This document shows, piece by piece, positions 55,502 through 64,000 of a DNA stretch of 64,000 nucleotides. The position numbers and the translations under genes are program-made. The stretch's first letter is position 1. Each line of letters starts with the position of its first letter. Origin of the DNA: Devosia nanyangense (GTDB taxonomy: Bacteria > Pseudomonadota > Alphaproteobacteria > Rhizobiales > Devosiaceae); NCBI GenBank assembly GCA_016213505.1, contig JACRAF010000020.1:45278-109277 (forward strand), in the 5' to 3' direction. The notes beneath the pieces were generated by a model. It did not search any database and was not told where the DNA came from. It saw nothing but the letters and a program-made list of their open reading frames with translations.

Positions 55502-57010
55502 TCAGTCGTACCGGATCAGCACGGTCTTGGTGTCGAGGCAGCCCTCGATAGCCTCGACCGACAGATCCTTGCCGACGCCCGATTGCTTGAAGCCGCCCTG
55601 CGGCAGCGCCGGATGCGGGATGGCGTCCGAGTTGATGGCAACGAAGCCGCTGCGCAGCCGCGAGATCATCTCGTGTGCGGTCTTGAGGTTCGTCGTCCAC
55701 ACCGTGGCAGCGAGCCCATAGGCGGTGTCGTTGGCGAGCCCCGTCACCTGGTCGAGATCGTCGAACGGCATCACCGCCAACACCGGCCCGAACACTTCCT
55801 CCTGCACCAGCTTCATGTCCTGCCGCGTATCGACGACCACGGCGGGTCTCACGAAAAAGCCCGCACTGTCGACGGGCTCGCCGCCGGTGAGAACCGTGGC
55901 ACCCTCGGCCTTGGCGTCCTCGATGTAGGCGCGCACCCGCTGCTGCTGGCGGGCGCTGACCAGCGGGCCGATCTCGGTCGCGGGGTCGAAACCTGAGCCG
56001 ACCTTCAGCGAGGCCGCCCTCATGCTGACGGCGTCGACCACCCGGTCGAGCACCTTGCGCTCGACACAGAGGCGCGACCCGGCGACGCAGACCTGGCCGG
56101 AGTTGAGAAAGATCAAGTCCGACGCCGCCGTCGCAGCGCGATCGAGATCGGCGTCGGCGAAGATGACGTTGGGGGATTTGCCGCCCAGCTCCAGCGTCAC
56201 CTTCTTGAGGCTGCCGGAGGCCTGCGCGCCGATGCGTTTGCCGGTGACGGTAGAGCCGGTAAACGAGATCTTCGCGACATCGGGATGGCTCACCAGCGGT
56301 TCGCCGGCCGCGATGCCCGTGCCGGTCACCACGTTGACCACCCCCGGCGGAAACCCCGCCTCGGCGACCAGTTCGGCCAGTTTCAGCACCGAGAGGCACG
56401 CGTCTTCCGCCGGCTTGACCACCACCGTGCAGCCCGCTGCGAGGGCAGGGGCGACCTTCCAGATCGTTGTCATGAACGGCACGTTCCAGGGCACGATGGC
56501 GCCAACCACGCCGACCGGCTCGCGCATCGTGGCGGCGAAGAACTTGCTGCCCGGAATCGGCAGACCGAGATCGACAGTGCGGCCATGGATCTTCGAGGGC
56601 CAGCCTGCCATGTAGCGCAGCACCCCGACTGCTCCGGCGAGCGCCAGGTTCTTGGCGAAGTGCATGGTCATGCCGTTGTCGAGCACTTCGAACTCGGTCA
56701 GCAGCGGGATGTTGGCTTCGACCAGATCGGCCAGCCGGTGCATCAGCCGCTCGCGCTGGTCGGGCGACAGGCCCTTCCACGACGGCGCCTCGAGCGCAGC
56801 TTTCGCGGCGGCGACCGCGCGGTCGATGTCGGCCGCTGTGCCTGCCGCGATCGCGGAAATCACCTCGGCCGTCGCCGGGTTGATCACCGGGATCGTTCCG
56901 CCGCCTGCAGCGTCCTGCCATTCGCCGCCGATGAAGTGGCGCGGCGCGCGCTTCAGGAACTCCACCGTCCGCGGGTCAAGGCGATGGAAATCGGTGTCAA
57001 AGCTGTTCAC
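55502..57010 (-). CDS. NAD(P)-dependent aldehyde dehydrogenase
   Basis: A 502-residue ALDH. Catalytic residues are N176 (PWN), E274 (LELGGKSPN) and the nucleophile C308 (NSGQVCVAG). It oxidises an aldehyde to the acid; in this operon the natural source is the ThDP-dependent decarboxylase at 58413. The ATG at 57010 overlaps the stop of the FAD-oxidase gene (ATGA). Confidence 0.94.
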   Translation of the reverse strand: MNSFDTDFHRLDPRTVEFLKRAPRHFIGGEWQDAAGGGTIPVINPATAEVISAIAAGTAADIDRAVAAAKAALEAPSWKGLSPDQRERLMHRLADLVEANIPLLTEFEVLDNGMTMHFAKNLALAGAVGVLRYMAGWPSKIHGRTVDLGLPIPGSKFFAATMREPVGVVGAIVPWNVPFMTTIWKVAPALAAGCTVVVKPAEDACLSVLKLAELVAEAGFPPGVVNVVTGTGIAAGEPLVSHPDVAKISFTGSTVTGKRIGAQASGSLKKVTLELGGKSPNVIFADADLDRAATAASDLIFLNSGQVCVAGSRLCVERKVLDRVVDAVSMRAASLKVGSGFDPATEIGPLVSARQQQRVRAYIEDAKAEGATVLTGGEPVDSAGFFVRPAVVVDTRQDMKLVQEEVFGPVLAVMPFDDLDQVTGLANDTAYGLAATVWTTNLKTAHEMISRLRSGFVAINSDAIPHPALPQGGFKQSGVGKDLSVEAIEGCLDTKTVLIRYD

Positions 57011-58416
57011 GAGGGAGCCTCCCAGTCGAAGAGTTTTCCGGGGTTCATGATGTCGTGCGGATCGAGCGCCATCTTGATCGAGCGCATCATGCCGATGGTG
57101 GGCGCGTCAAACTCGAGCGCCAGGTACTTCTTGTTGGACTGGCCGATGCCATGCTCGCCGGTGGTCGTGCCGCCGAAGGCCAGCGCGCGCCGCACCAGCC
57201 GGTCGACGAACGCCTGTCCGGCCGCGACCTCGCGGGGGTCGGTGTAGTCGATCAGCGGCATCACGTGGAAGTTCCCGTCACCGACATGGCCGACGATGGG
57301 CGCGACAAGGCCCGACTCGATCGCATCGGCCTTGGTCGCCTCGACGCAATCGGCAAGCGCCGAGATCGGCACGCAGACGTCGGTCGAGATGCCCTTGGCG
57401 CCGGGCCGCAGCGCCCGTGCCGCCCAGTACGCATTCTTGCGCGCCGTCCACAGCACGTCGCGCGCGTCAGCGTCGACAGCCGAGTTGAGAATGTCGCCGC
57501 CATTGCCGCGCGCCAGCTCGCCGAACAACTCGGCTTCTTCGGTCACACCGCGCGACGTGCCCTGGAATTCGACGAACAGCAGCGGCGTCTCGGGCAGCGA
57601 CAGCTTGGAGTAGGCGTTGCAGGCCTTGACCTGCAGCTCGTCGAGCAGCTCGATGCGGGCGACGGGCACGCCGATCTGGATGGTCTGGATGACGGTGCGA
57701 CAGGCCGCCTCGACGCTGGGGAAGGCGGCAACAGCGTCCAGCGTACTCTCCGGGATACCGGCCAGACGCAACCCCACCTCGGTGATCGCGCCAAGCGTGC
57801 CCTCCGAGCCGACCAGCAGACGGGTGAGATCGTAGCCGGCCGAGGATTTGCGCGCGCGCGTCCCGGTGACGACGATCTCGCCGGTGCCGAGCACCGCCGT
57901 CAGCGACAGCACCGCGTCCTTCATCGTGCCGTAACGGACGGCGTTTGTGCCCGAAGCGCGGGTCGCGACCATCCCGCCGATGGTGGCGTGCGACGCCGGA
58001 TCGACGGGGAAGAACAGGCCCGAGGTCCTGAGCTCATGGTTGAGCGCTTCCCGGGTGGCCCCGGCTTCGACCCGGCAGTCCATGTCGTCAGCGCTGATCG
58101 AGACGATCCTGGTCATCCGCGAGGTGTCGATCGAAATGCCGCCGAACGGCGCGTTGACGTGACCCTCGAACGACGTTCCGGCCCCGAACGGGATCACCGG
58201 CACCCGCTCCTCGGCGCAGGCGCGGATCGCGATCGACACCTCGTCCGTCGACAGCGGAAAGATCACCGCGTCGGGTGGCTGGTTCGGCACCTCCGACAGG
58301 GTGTTGCCATGCTGGACCCGGATATCGCTGTTCTCGACCAGCCGCTCGCCGAAGCGCGGGCGCAGCCTGCCGAGGACCTGCGTCAGCGCCGCGGTGGAGA
58401 CGCGCTCGCGCCTCAC
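57007..58416 (-). CDS. FAD-binding oxidoreductase, GlcD/D-lactate dehydrogenase type
   Basis: A 469-residue flavoprotein of the PCMH/VAO family. FAD-binding segments are VIPFGAGTSFEGH and HATIGGMVATRASG, and the C-terminal domain carries GHVGDGNFHV and GEHGIGQSNKKYL, the metal-site motifs of D-2-hydroxy-acid dehydrogenases. It probably oxidises a D-2-hydroxy acid to the 2-oxo acid. It overlaps both neighbours by four bases. Confidence 0.92.
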   Translation of the reverse strand: MRRERVSTAALTQVLGRLRPRFGERLVENSDIRVQHGNTLSEVPNQPPDAVIFPLSTDEVSIAIRACAEERVPVIPFGAGTSFEGHVNAPFGGISIDTSRMTRIVSISADDMDCRVEAGATREALNHELRTSGLFFPVDPASHATIGGMVATRASGTNAVRYGTMKDAVLSLTAVLGTGEIVVTGTRARKSSAGYDLTRLLVGSEGTLGAITEVGLRLAGIPESTLDAVAAFPSVEAACRTVIQTIQIGVPVARIELLDELQVKACNAYSKLSLPETPLLFVEFQGTSRGVTEEAELFGELARGNGGDILNSAVDADARDVLWTARKNAYWAARALRPGAKGISTDVCVPISALADCVEATKADAIESGLVAPIVGHVGDGNFHVMPLIDYTDPREVAAGQAFVDRLVRRALAFGGTTTGEHGIGQSNKKYLALEFDAPTIGMMRSIKMALDPHDIMNPGKLFDWEAPS

Positions 58417-60161
58417 GCCGCGCCCCGCACGCGGCGGAAGAACATGTGCGGGAAGGGGTTGGGAAAGGCCCCGGCGCGCACCTCGATGAACGCCGGCTCG
58501 TCGGCCTTGAAGGCCTCGCCGATCGCCGCCTCGAGGCCTGCCGGGGAGTCGGTCAGCGCGTAGCGCATGCCGAAGCTCTGGGCGAAAACGCCGAAATCCG
58601 GGTTGCGCAGGTCCGAGGCGATGTAGCGACCACCGAACTGTTCCTTCTGGATGCGCCGGACGTTGCCGAAGGCGTTGTCGTTGAACACGATGGCGACGAC
58701 CTTGATCCCGAAGCGCAGGGCGGTCGAGACCTCCTGCACGTTGAACATGAAGCCGCCGTCGCCGCCGACATAGAGCACCTTGCGGTCAGGATGGGCCACC
58801 TGGGCCCCGAGCGCCGTCGGATAGCCGTAGCCGAGCGTCCCCTGATAGCCTGGCTGGATCACCGTGCGCGGCCGGTAGATCGGAAAGCCCCACCAGGAGT
58901 AGAAGTGCAGCTGCGTCACATCGAAGCAGATGATCCCGTCCTCGGGCAGCGCGCGGCGGATTGCCGCGGTGTAGTCGCGCTGCGGCGAAAGGATATCGCC
59001 GAGCTGCTTGTGCTTGGCGGCCTTCAGTCCCGCCAGCTCGTCGCGGCGATCCGTCCGCGCGCTGTTGTGCCGCCCGAGCTTGTCGATGAGCGCTCTGAGC
59101 CCCGATCTGGCGCCGGTGACGATATGAGCGTCGGGCGGCCAGGCCGTGACGGACTGGTCCTTGTCGATATCGATGCGGACGAGCCGGATGCCGCCGTCGC
59201 GCCCCCATTCGACGATCTGGTGGAAGAACCGCGTTCCAACGGCGAGCGCGACATCGATCCCGGGCCAGAGATCGTTGCCGACCTGCATGGTCTGAGCAAA
59301 CGGATTGCGGATATCGAGTGCCCCGCCACCATGCTCGCTCATGATCACCGGCGCCTGCAGCATGGCGGCGAGTTCGAGCAGCTCCTCTTGCGCGTCGAGT
59401 GCCCCGCCGCCGACAAAGATCGCTGGCGATCTGGCGTTGCCGAGCAGCTTCGCGGCCCGCTCGATCTGATCGAGGTCCACCTCCGGTTCGGCATCCGGGA
59501 TGGCTGCGCTTAGCGGGCCGGGAAGGACGCCACTTGCGGCAGTGATATCGGGCGGAATCTCGACCACCACCGGCCGTTTGCGGCCGCTGTGCACCTGCCG
59601 GAAGGCCTCGGTCATCACCGTCGGCACCTCGGCCACAGTGTTGATCCGACCCTGCCATTTGGACACCGAGGCGAGGGCAACCTCCTGGTTGGGGATCTCG
59701 TGCAGGTAGCCGAGGCCACTGCCGATGCCGGCGGACGGCACCTGGCCGGTGATGCACAGCACCGGCGCGTTGCAGGCATAGGCCGTCGAGAGCGCCGCGG
59801 TGACGTTGAGGACGCCGGGACCGGGAACGACCAGACACGTGCCGACCTTACCGCTCGCCTGCGCGTAGCCGAAGGCCATGTAGGCGGTGGCCTGCTCGTG
59901 CCGCGTGTGAATGACGTCGATCGTCTGCGTCCGGTCGTAGAGCGCGTCGAAGACATGGTCGAGCTGCAGGCCTGGCAGGCCGAAGACCTGCGTCACGCCA
60001 TTGACCTCGAGCGCCTCGACGAGCGCCTCGGCGCCTTTGACCGTTCTCGGGGCGACGGCAGCGTTTGCGGCGTCTGGGGTCAAGGCGACAACTCCATTGT
60101 GGTTCGGCAACTCTCGACGGGCCGCACGGTGATCTCCAATGACATGTTTTCCAAACCGCAT
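58413..60161 (-). CDS. Thiamine-diphosphate-dependent enzyme (acetolactate synthase/2-oxo-acid decarboxylase superfamily)
   Basis: A ThDP enzyme of 582 residues from ATG 60161, or 556 from the TTG at 60083, which has GGAG upstream; the shorter form is closer to the family norm. The Glu that activates the cofactor is in RHEQATAYMA, and the ThDP/Mg motif is GGDGGF...NDNAFG. The three-domain layout (PYR, central, PP) is complete. The class includes acetolactate synthase, benzoylformate decarboxylase and 2-hydroxyacyl-CoA lyase. The neighbours (2-hydroxy-acid oxidases, ALDH) favour a decarboxylase or lyase giving an aldehyde. Confidence 0.88.
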   Translation of the reverse strand: MRFGKHVIGDHRAARRELPNHNGVVALTPDAANAAVAPRTVKGAEALVEALEVNGVTQVFGLPGLQLDHVFDALYDRTQTIDVIHTRHEQATAYMAFGYAQASGKVGTCLVVPGPGVLNVTAALSTAYACNAPVLCITGQVPSAGIGSGLGYLHEIPNQEVALASVSKWQGRINTVAEVPTVMTEAFRQVHSGRKRPVVVEIPPDITAASGVLPGPLSAAIPDAEPEVDLDQIERAAKLLGNARSPAIFVGGGALDAQEELLELAAMLQAPVIMSEHGGGALDIRNPFAQTMQVGNDLWPGIDVALAVGTRFFHQIVEWGRDGGIRLVRIDIDKDQSVTAWPPDAHIVTGARSGLRALIDKLGRHNSARTDRRDELAGLKAAKHKQLGDILSPQRDYTAAIRRALPEDGIICFDVTQLHFYSWWGFPIYRPRTVIQPGYQGTLGYGYPTALGAQVAHPDRKVLYVGGDGGFMFNVQEVSTALRFGIKVVAIVFNDNAFGNVRRIQKEQFGGRYIASDLRNPDFGVFAQSFGMRYALTDSPAGLEAAIGEAFKADEPAFIEVRAGAFPNPFPHMFFRRVRGAA

Positions 60162-60500
60162 AACTTCCCCTGATGCCTCGATTGCCCCTCCCTCGCGTGT
60201 CGGGTCCCGGTATCCGCGCCGGGGAGCCCTCCCATGCATTTGGCGTATGGAGACGGCCCCACTAGTGATTTGTGAAGGTCGGGGCCATCAAATGTACTCT
60301 CCGGCAATGCCAAAAGCGGCCCCGAAATGGTGGTTGCGGTTTTAGCAGAGTAACCGTATCGTGGGCCAGCTGTCCTGTCATACGGTACAGACTGGGGATG
60401 TGGCGCTGGAACCGCGCATCTCAGGCAAGACGGAAATCCGCGGGAGGCCGCAACGCGGCGCGGAGACTTGCAGATCAAGTTCCATGGGAGGAACCAGACT
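60162..60500. other. Intergenic control region between the ThDP enzyme and Liv-type importer operons
   Basis: About 340 bases without a gene between two divergent operons. An inverted pair GGCCCC (60255-60260) and GGGGCC (60281-60286), and the inverted repeat at 60353-60386, are visible. No confident promoter, riboswitch or small RNA could be assigned. Confidence 0.5.
60353..60386. promoter_or_regulatory. Weak candidate operator, ACCGTAT inverted repeat
   Basis: ACCGTAT at 60353-60359 and ATACGGT at 60380-60386 are inverted with a 27-base centre spacing, about 115 bases before the binding-protein gene. The spacing is loose, so it may be chance. Confidence 0.25.
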
Positions 60501-61784
60501 ATGTCAACGACGACCAAGAATGGCCTGATCACGAGGCCGTCGCGCCGCACAGTACTGAAGGGCGGAGCCGCCACTCTGGCGGCCTCGACGCTGTTCACGC
60601 CCGCGCTCCTGCGCGCGGCAGAGCCGGTGATCAGGATCGGGCATGTCAGCCCGCAGACCGGCCCGATGGCCGGCTTCGCCGAGGCCCAGGAATGGACCCT
60701 CGGCGGCATTCGCAAGTTTCTCGAGCCCGGCCTGACCATCGGTGGCACCAACTACAAGGTCGAGATCATCACCAAGGACAGCCAGACCGACGAAAGCCGC
60801 GCCGCGGAAGTCGCCAACGAGCTGATCCTCAAGGACAAGGTCGACATCATCACGGCGTCGAGCGGCTCTACCAACACAGTGCCGGTCGCCAACGCTGCCG
60901 AGCTCAACGAGATTCCCTGCGTCACCACCGACAATCCCTGGGAGTCGTACTACTACAACCGCAACCCGCCGGCCGAAGGCTTCACCTGGACCTACCATTT
61001 CTTCTGGGGTCTGGAGCAGGTGCTGTCGTGCTTCATCGGTCTGTGGAACGACCAGCCCACCAACAAGGTCGTCGGTGTGCTGTTCAATACCGCGGCTGAT
61101 GACACGTCGTGGCACAATGCCTTTGTTCCCGCGATCCAGAAGGCGGGCTATACGGTCATCGATCCCGGCCAGTTCCCGGCTTTCGGCAACGACTTCACGC
61201 CGCAGATCGCGGCCTTCAAAGCGGCTGGCGTCGAGATCGTCACCGGCAATCTCTTCCTCCCCGATTTCGCCGGCTTTTATGCGCAGTGCGCGCAGCAGGG
61301 CTACCAGCCCAAGGTCATCACCCTGGGCAAGGCGTTCCTGTTCCCGGCCGACGTCGAGTCGCTCGGGCCGAGGGGCCTGGGCGTGACCAGCGAAGTGTGG
61401 TGGACGCCGCTCCATCCGTACTCTTCGAGCCTCACCGGGATCAGCAGCAAGGACCTCGGCGCCTCCTACGAGGCGGATACCGGCCGCCACTGGACGCAGC
61501 CGATCCCGTTCAAGCACGCGCTCATGGAAGTGGTGATCGACGTGCTCAAGCGCTCGGGCAATCCGAAAGATCCGCAGGCGATCCTCGATGCCATCACCAA
61601 GACCAACCTCAATACCATCGTCGGTCCGGTGAACTGGGCCAACGGTCCGGTCAAAAACGTCTGCACCACGCCGGTCGTTGCCGGCCAGTGGCAGAAGAAC
61701 GGCGACCGTCTCGACATCGCCATCGTCAACAGCGGGCAGTTCCCCGACATCAAGACGACTTCCAAGCTGCTCCCGCTCGGCTAG
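60501..61784 (+). CDS. Branched-chain amino acid-type (LivK/AmiC-like) ABC substrate-binding protein
   Basis: A 427-residue periplasmic receptor of family 4. It has a twin-arginine signal (SRRTVLKGG, cleavage near LRA-AEP) and a mature start IRIGHVSPQTGPMAGF typical of the class. GGGAGG precedes the ATG by about eight bases. Family members bind amino acids, amides, aromatic acids and hydroxy acids. Its divergent neighbours degrade a hydroxy/oxo acid, so the ligand may be that compound. A strong hairpin follows. Confidence 0.92.
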   Translation: MSTTTKNGLITRPSRRTVLKGGAATLAASTLFTPALLRAAEPVIRIGHVSPQTGPMAGFAEAQEWTLGGIRKFLEPGLTIGGTNYKVEIITKDSQTDESRAAEVANELILKDKVDIITASSGSTNTVPVANAAELNEIPCVTTDNPWESYYYNRNPPAEGFTWTYHFFWGLEQVLSCFIGLWNDQPTNKVVGVLFNTAADDTSWHNAFVPAIQKAGYTVIDPGQFPAFGNDFTPQIAAFKAAGVEIVTGNLFLPDFAGFYAQCAQQGYQPKVITLGKAFLFPADVESLGPRGLGVTSEVWWTPLHPYSSSLTGISSKDLGASYEADTGRHWTQPIPFKHALMEVVIDVLKRSGNPKDPQAILDAITKTNLNTIVGPVNWANGPVKNVCTTPVVAGQWQKNGDRLDIAIVNSGQFPDIKTTSKLLPLG

Positions 61785-61810
61785 ACTAGAGCTGGATCAT
61801 CAAGACCCAA

Positions 61811-61838
61811 GCGCAGCCGCTCCTCTGGGCGGCTGCGC
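61811..61838 (+). promoter_or_regulatory. Intercistronic hairpin after the Liv-type binding-protein gene
   Basis: A perfect 10-bp stem (GCGCAGCCGC with GCGGCTGCGC) and an 8-base loop lie between the receptor stop and the livG start. No U-tract follows. As in the other two importer operons, it probably raises receptor mRNA relative to downstream genes. Confidence 0.65.
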
Positions 61839-61850
61839 GACTTGGAGAAC

Positions 61851-62585
61851 ATGTTGAGTTCGATTTTGTCGCTCAGGGGCATCTCTAAGGCCTTCGGTGC
61901 GGTCGTGGTTGCAGACGGGCTGAACCTGGAGCTTGCGCCGGGCGAAGCGCTCGGCATGCTCGGTCCCAACGGCGCCGGCAAGACGTCGCTGTTCGGCATC
62001 ATCAGCGGCGCGCTGGCGCCCAATGCCGGCGAAGTCAGCTTCGACGGCAAGGACATCACCAGACTGCCGCCCCCGGCCCGCTGCCGGCTCGGCATTGCCC
62101 GCTCCTACCAGATCCCGCAGCCCTTCGGCGACATGACGGTGTTCGAGAATCTGACGGTGGCCGCGGCCTTCGCCAAGGGGCGCCGGGAGACCGAGGTCTA
62201 CCATCAATGCGCGGCCATTCTGATCGACTGCGGATTGGCCGATAAGGCCAACCGACGGGCGAGTTCGCTCACGCTGCTCGATCGCAAGCGCCTCGAGCTG
62301 GCGCGCGCCCTGGCGACGGAACCGAAGCTGCTGCTGCTCGATGAGGTCGCCGGCGGCCTCAGCGAATCCGAGTGCGATCAGCTCGTCGAGCTGATCAAGC
62401 GGATACGCCGGGAGAAGGGTGTGTCGATGATCTGGATCGAGCACATCGTGCATGCCCTGGTCGCGGTCGTCGACCGGGTGGTCGTGCTGTCGGGCGGCAC
62501 GTTCATCGCCGACGGCAAACCCAGCGAGGTCGTCGTCCATCCCAAGGTCGTCGAGATCTACATGGGCATTTCCGCCGATGACTGA
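61851..62585 (+). CDS. livG: LivG-type ABC transporter ATP-binding protein
   Basis: A 244-residue ATPase with Walker A GPNGAGKT, Walker B LLLDEVAGGL and switch His in WIEHIVHAL. The signature region reads SLTLLDRKRLELARAL rather than LSxGQ, a change seen in some LivG-like proteins. The ATG at 61851 follows GGAG; the TTG three codons earlier is not needed. Confidence 0.9.
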   Translation: MLSSILSLRGISKAFGAVVVADGLNLELAPGEALGMLGPNGAGKTSLFGIISGALAPNAGEVSFDGKDITRLPPPARCRLGIARSYQIPQPFGDMTVFENLTVAAAFAKGRRETEVYHQCAAILIDCGLADKANRRASSLTLLDRKRLELARALATEPKLLLLDEVAGGLSESECDQLVELIKRIRREKGVSMIWIEHIVHALVAVVDRVVVLSGGTFIADGKPSEVVVHPKVVEIYMGISADD

Positions 62586-62624
62586 GCCGGCGGTCAAATC
62601 GTCCCGTGATGTGGGGAAAATCTA

Positions 62625-63323
62625 GTGGCGCTGCTTGAGGTCAAAGGGTTGACGGCGTTCTACGGCGACTTCCAGGCGCTCTACGGCGTCGACCTCAGCG
62701 TCGCCGCGGGCGAGGTCGTTGCGGTCATCGGCGCCAACGGCGCCGGCAAGAGCACCTTGCTGTCCAGCATCGTCGGATGGCTCAAGGTCGAGCCGCAGAT
62801 GGTCGTGTTCGACGGCGAACCGATCGGTGGACTTGCTTCGGCCAAGCTGGTTCGGCACGGCATCACGATGGTGCCCGAGGGTCGCCGGCTCTTCCCTTCG
62901 CTCACCGTCGAAGAGAACGTCCTGATCGGCGGCCAGCTCAAACGCAGCGGCCCTTGGACCCTCGATCGGGTCTACGACCTCTTCCCGATGCTTGCCGAGC
63001 GGCGGCAGCAGGCGAGCATGTCGCTGTCGGGCGGCCAGCAGCAGATGGTGGCCATCGCCCGGGCGCTGATGTCCAATCCGCGCCTGCTGCTGTGCGACGA
63101 GATCAGCCTCGGCCTTGCGCCCATTGTGGTGCGGGAGATCTACAGCCGGCTGCCGGTGATCACCGGGGAGGGCACCGCGGTGGTGATCGTCGAGCAGGAC
63201 ATCATGCAGGCGCTGTCGTCCTCCGCCCGCTGCTATTGCCTCCAGGAGGGCCGGGTCTCGCTCGAGGGCGCGTCGGCCTCCCTCGGACGGGACGCCGTCA
63301 AGGCCGCGTATTTCGGAGTCTGA
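62625..63323 (+). CDS. livF: LivF-type ABC transporter ATP-binding protein
   Basis: A 232-residue ATPase with Walker A GANGAGKS, canonical signature LSGGQQQMVAIA, Walker B LLCDEISLGLAP and switch His replaced in IVEQDIMQAL by Gln, as is normal for LivF. The start is GTG at 62625. It pairs with LivG. Confidence 0.9.
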   Translation: MALLEVKGLTAFYGDFQALYGVDLSVAAGEVVAVIGANGAGKSTLLSSIVGWLKVEPQMVVFDGEPIGGLASAKLVRHGITMVPEGRRLFPSLTVEENVLIGGQLKRSGPWTLDRVYDLFPMLAERRQQASMSLSGGQQQMVAIARALMSNPRLLLCDEISLGLAPIVVREIYSRLPVITGEGTAVVIVEQDIMQALSSSARCYCLQEGRVSLEGASASLGRDAVKAAYFGV

Positions 63324-63325
63324 GG

Positions 63326-64000
63326 ATGGCACTGGTCAACGCACTGGTTCAAGGCGTGCTGCTGGGGGGGCTCTACGCCCTCTTTGCCGCCGGGCTCTCG
63401 CTCATCTTCGGCGTCATGAAGATCGTCAACATCGCGCATGGCGACTTCATCGTCTTTGCCGCCTACATGGCCTATTTCGTGATCCAGATGACCGGGGTCG
63501 GGCCGTTCGAGTCCCTGCTCTTCGTGGTGCCGCTGGCGGCCCTGATCGGCTACGCCCTGCAGCGCGGTCTGCTCAACTTCACCCTCGGTTCGGAACTGCC
63601 GCCGCTGCTGGTCACCGTCAGTCTCTCGATCATCATCCAGAACGCGCTGCTGCTCGGCTTCACGGCTGACGTGCATCGCCTGCAGGCGGGCGCCATCGAG
63701 ATCATGAGCTGGACTATCAACAAGGAATTCTCGATCGGCATCCTGCCCTTGATCCAGTTCGGCGTCGCCGTGGGCATCATCGCCGGGCTGCAATTGCTGT
63801 TCTACAACACGGCGTTCGGCCGCGCTTTCCGCGCCACCTCCGACGACGCCCAGGTGGCGCAGCTGATGGGCCTCGATACGCGCCACATCTTCGCCATGGC
63901 GATGGCTCTGTCGCTTGCCATCGTGTCGGTGGCCGGCGTGTTCATCGCGGTCCGCACCAATTTCAATCCGTTCTCCGGCCCGGCGCTGCTGATCTTCGGC
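63326..64000 (+). CDS. livH: LivH-type ABC transporter permease (cut by the window edge)
   Basis: The first 225 codons of a permease starting at ATG 63326, two bases after the livF stop, with GAGG directly before it. The N-terminus (LVNALVQGVLLGGLYALFAAG, then FGVMKIVNIAHGDF) is diagnostic of LivH. The reading frame is open to the right edge, so the 3' end and the expected livM lie outside the window. Confidence 0.92.
   Translation, partial: MALVNALVQGVLLGGLYALFAAGLSLIFGVMKIVNIAHGDFIVFAAYMAYFVIQMTGVGPFESLLFVVPLAALIGYALQRGLLNFTLGSELPPLLVTVSLSIIIQNALLLGFTADVHRLQAGAIEIMSWTINKEFSIGILPLIQFGVAVGIIAGLQLLFYNTAFGRAFRATSDDAQVAQLMGLDTRHIFAMAMALSLAIVSVAGVFIAVRTNFNPFSGPALLIFG

Overview
The window is a gene-dense, high-GC stretch of a chromosome or large replicon. 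It carries back-to-back carbon-uptake and catabolism operons and no rRNA, tRNA, phage, insertion-sequence or CRISPR signal that I could see. The glycerol locus in the order glpR-D-S-T-P-Q-U-V, the many periplasmic binding proteins and the start/stop-overlapping operons point to an alphaproteobacterium of the Hyphomicrobiales (Rhizobium-Mesorhizobium-Devosia type). The genus cannot be decided from the sequence alone. Six importers are present: one tripartite tricarboxylate transporter and five ABC systems.

Layout. (1) 0.1-3.9 kb: tctCBA and a TerC-family membrane protein. (2) 3.9-15.4 kb: two divergent operons. The leftward one encodes an SDR, a PdxA-family dehydrogenase, a DapA-like aldolase and a sialidase-like protein. 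The rightward one encodes a dipeptide-type ABC importer, a DUF1537 acid-sugar kinase and a FadR-type GntR regulator. The kinase/PdxA pair is the known logic of D-threonate-type 4-carbon acid catabolism. (3) 15.4-24.0 kb, leftward: a PotDBCA-like importer fused by overlapping genes to a glycerophosphodiesterase, an inositol-monophosphatase-like enzyme, IolE and a Gfo/Idh/MocA dehydrogenase, with a second IolE-like TIM barrel upstream. This reads as a pathway for a glycerophosphoinositol-like diester. (4) 24.2-34.7 kb, rightward: an APH-like kinase, an enolase paralogue with altered active-site residues, a LacI regulator, a sugar ABC importer, a small NTF2-like protein, an M81 amidohydrolase and an SDR. 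Two near-identical palindromes mark the two promoters. (5) 34.7-41.0 kb: a module around an RpiR regulator with a hydroxyacyl-CoA-dehydrogenase-like enzyme, a creatininase-family protein, an NTF2-like/RidA fusion, a mandelate-racemase-superfamily enzyme, an SDR and a cupin. Several members are paralogues of genes in block 4. (6) 41.0-49.6 kb: the glycerol operon. (7) 49.7-60.2 kb: CoA ligase, acyl-CoA dehydrogenase, enoyl-CoA hydratase, a divergent zinc-type oxidoreductase, then an Ldh-family dehydrogenase, ALDH, GlcD-type FAD oxidase and a ThDP enzyme. (8) 60.5-64.0 kb: a Liv-type importer cut off by the right edge.

How they work together: each block couples uptake to the first catabolic steps and usually has its own regulator. 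Blocks 7 and 8 together can be read as import of a 2-hydroxy acid, oxidation to the 2-oxo acid, ThDP-dependent decarboxylation, aldehyde oxidation, CoA activation and beta-oxidation-like steps. The most noteworthy observations are the candidate glycerophosphoinositol operon, the enolase paralogue lacking its active-site histidine, the NTF2-like/RidA fusion, and the GlpS/GlpT ATPase pair, whose two lesions fall in the same composite ATP site.
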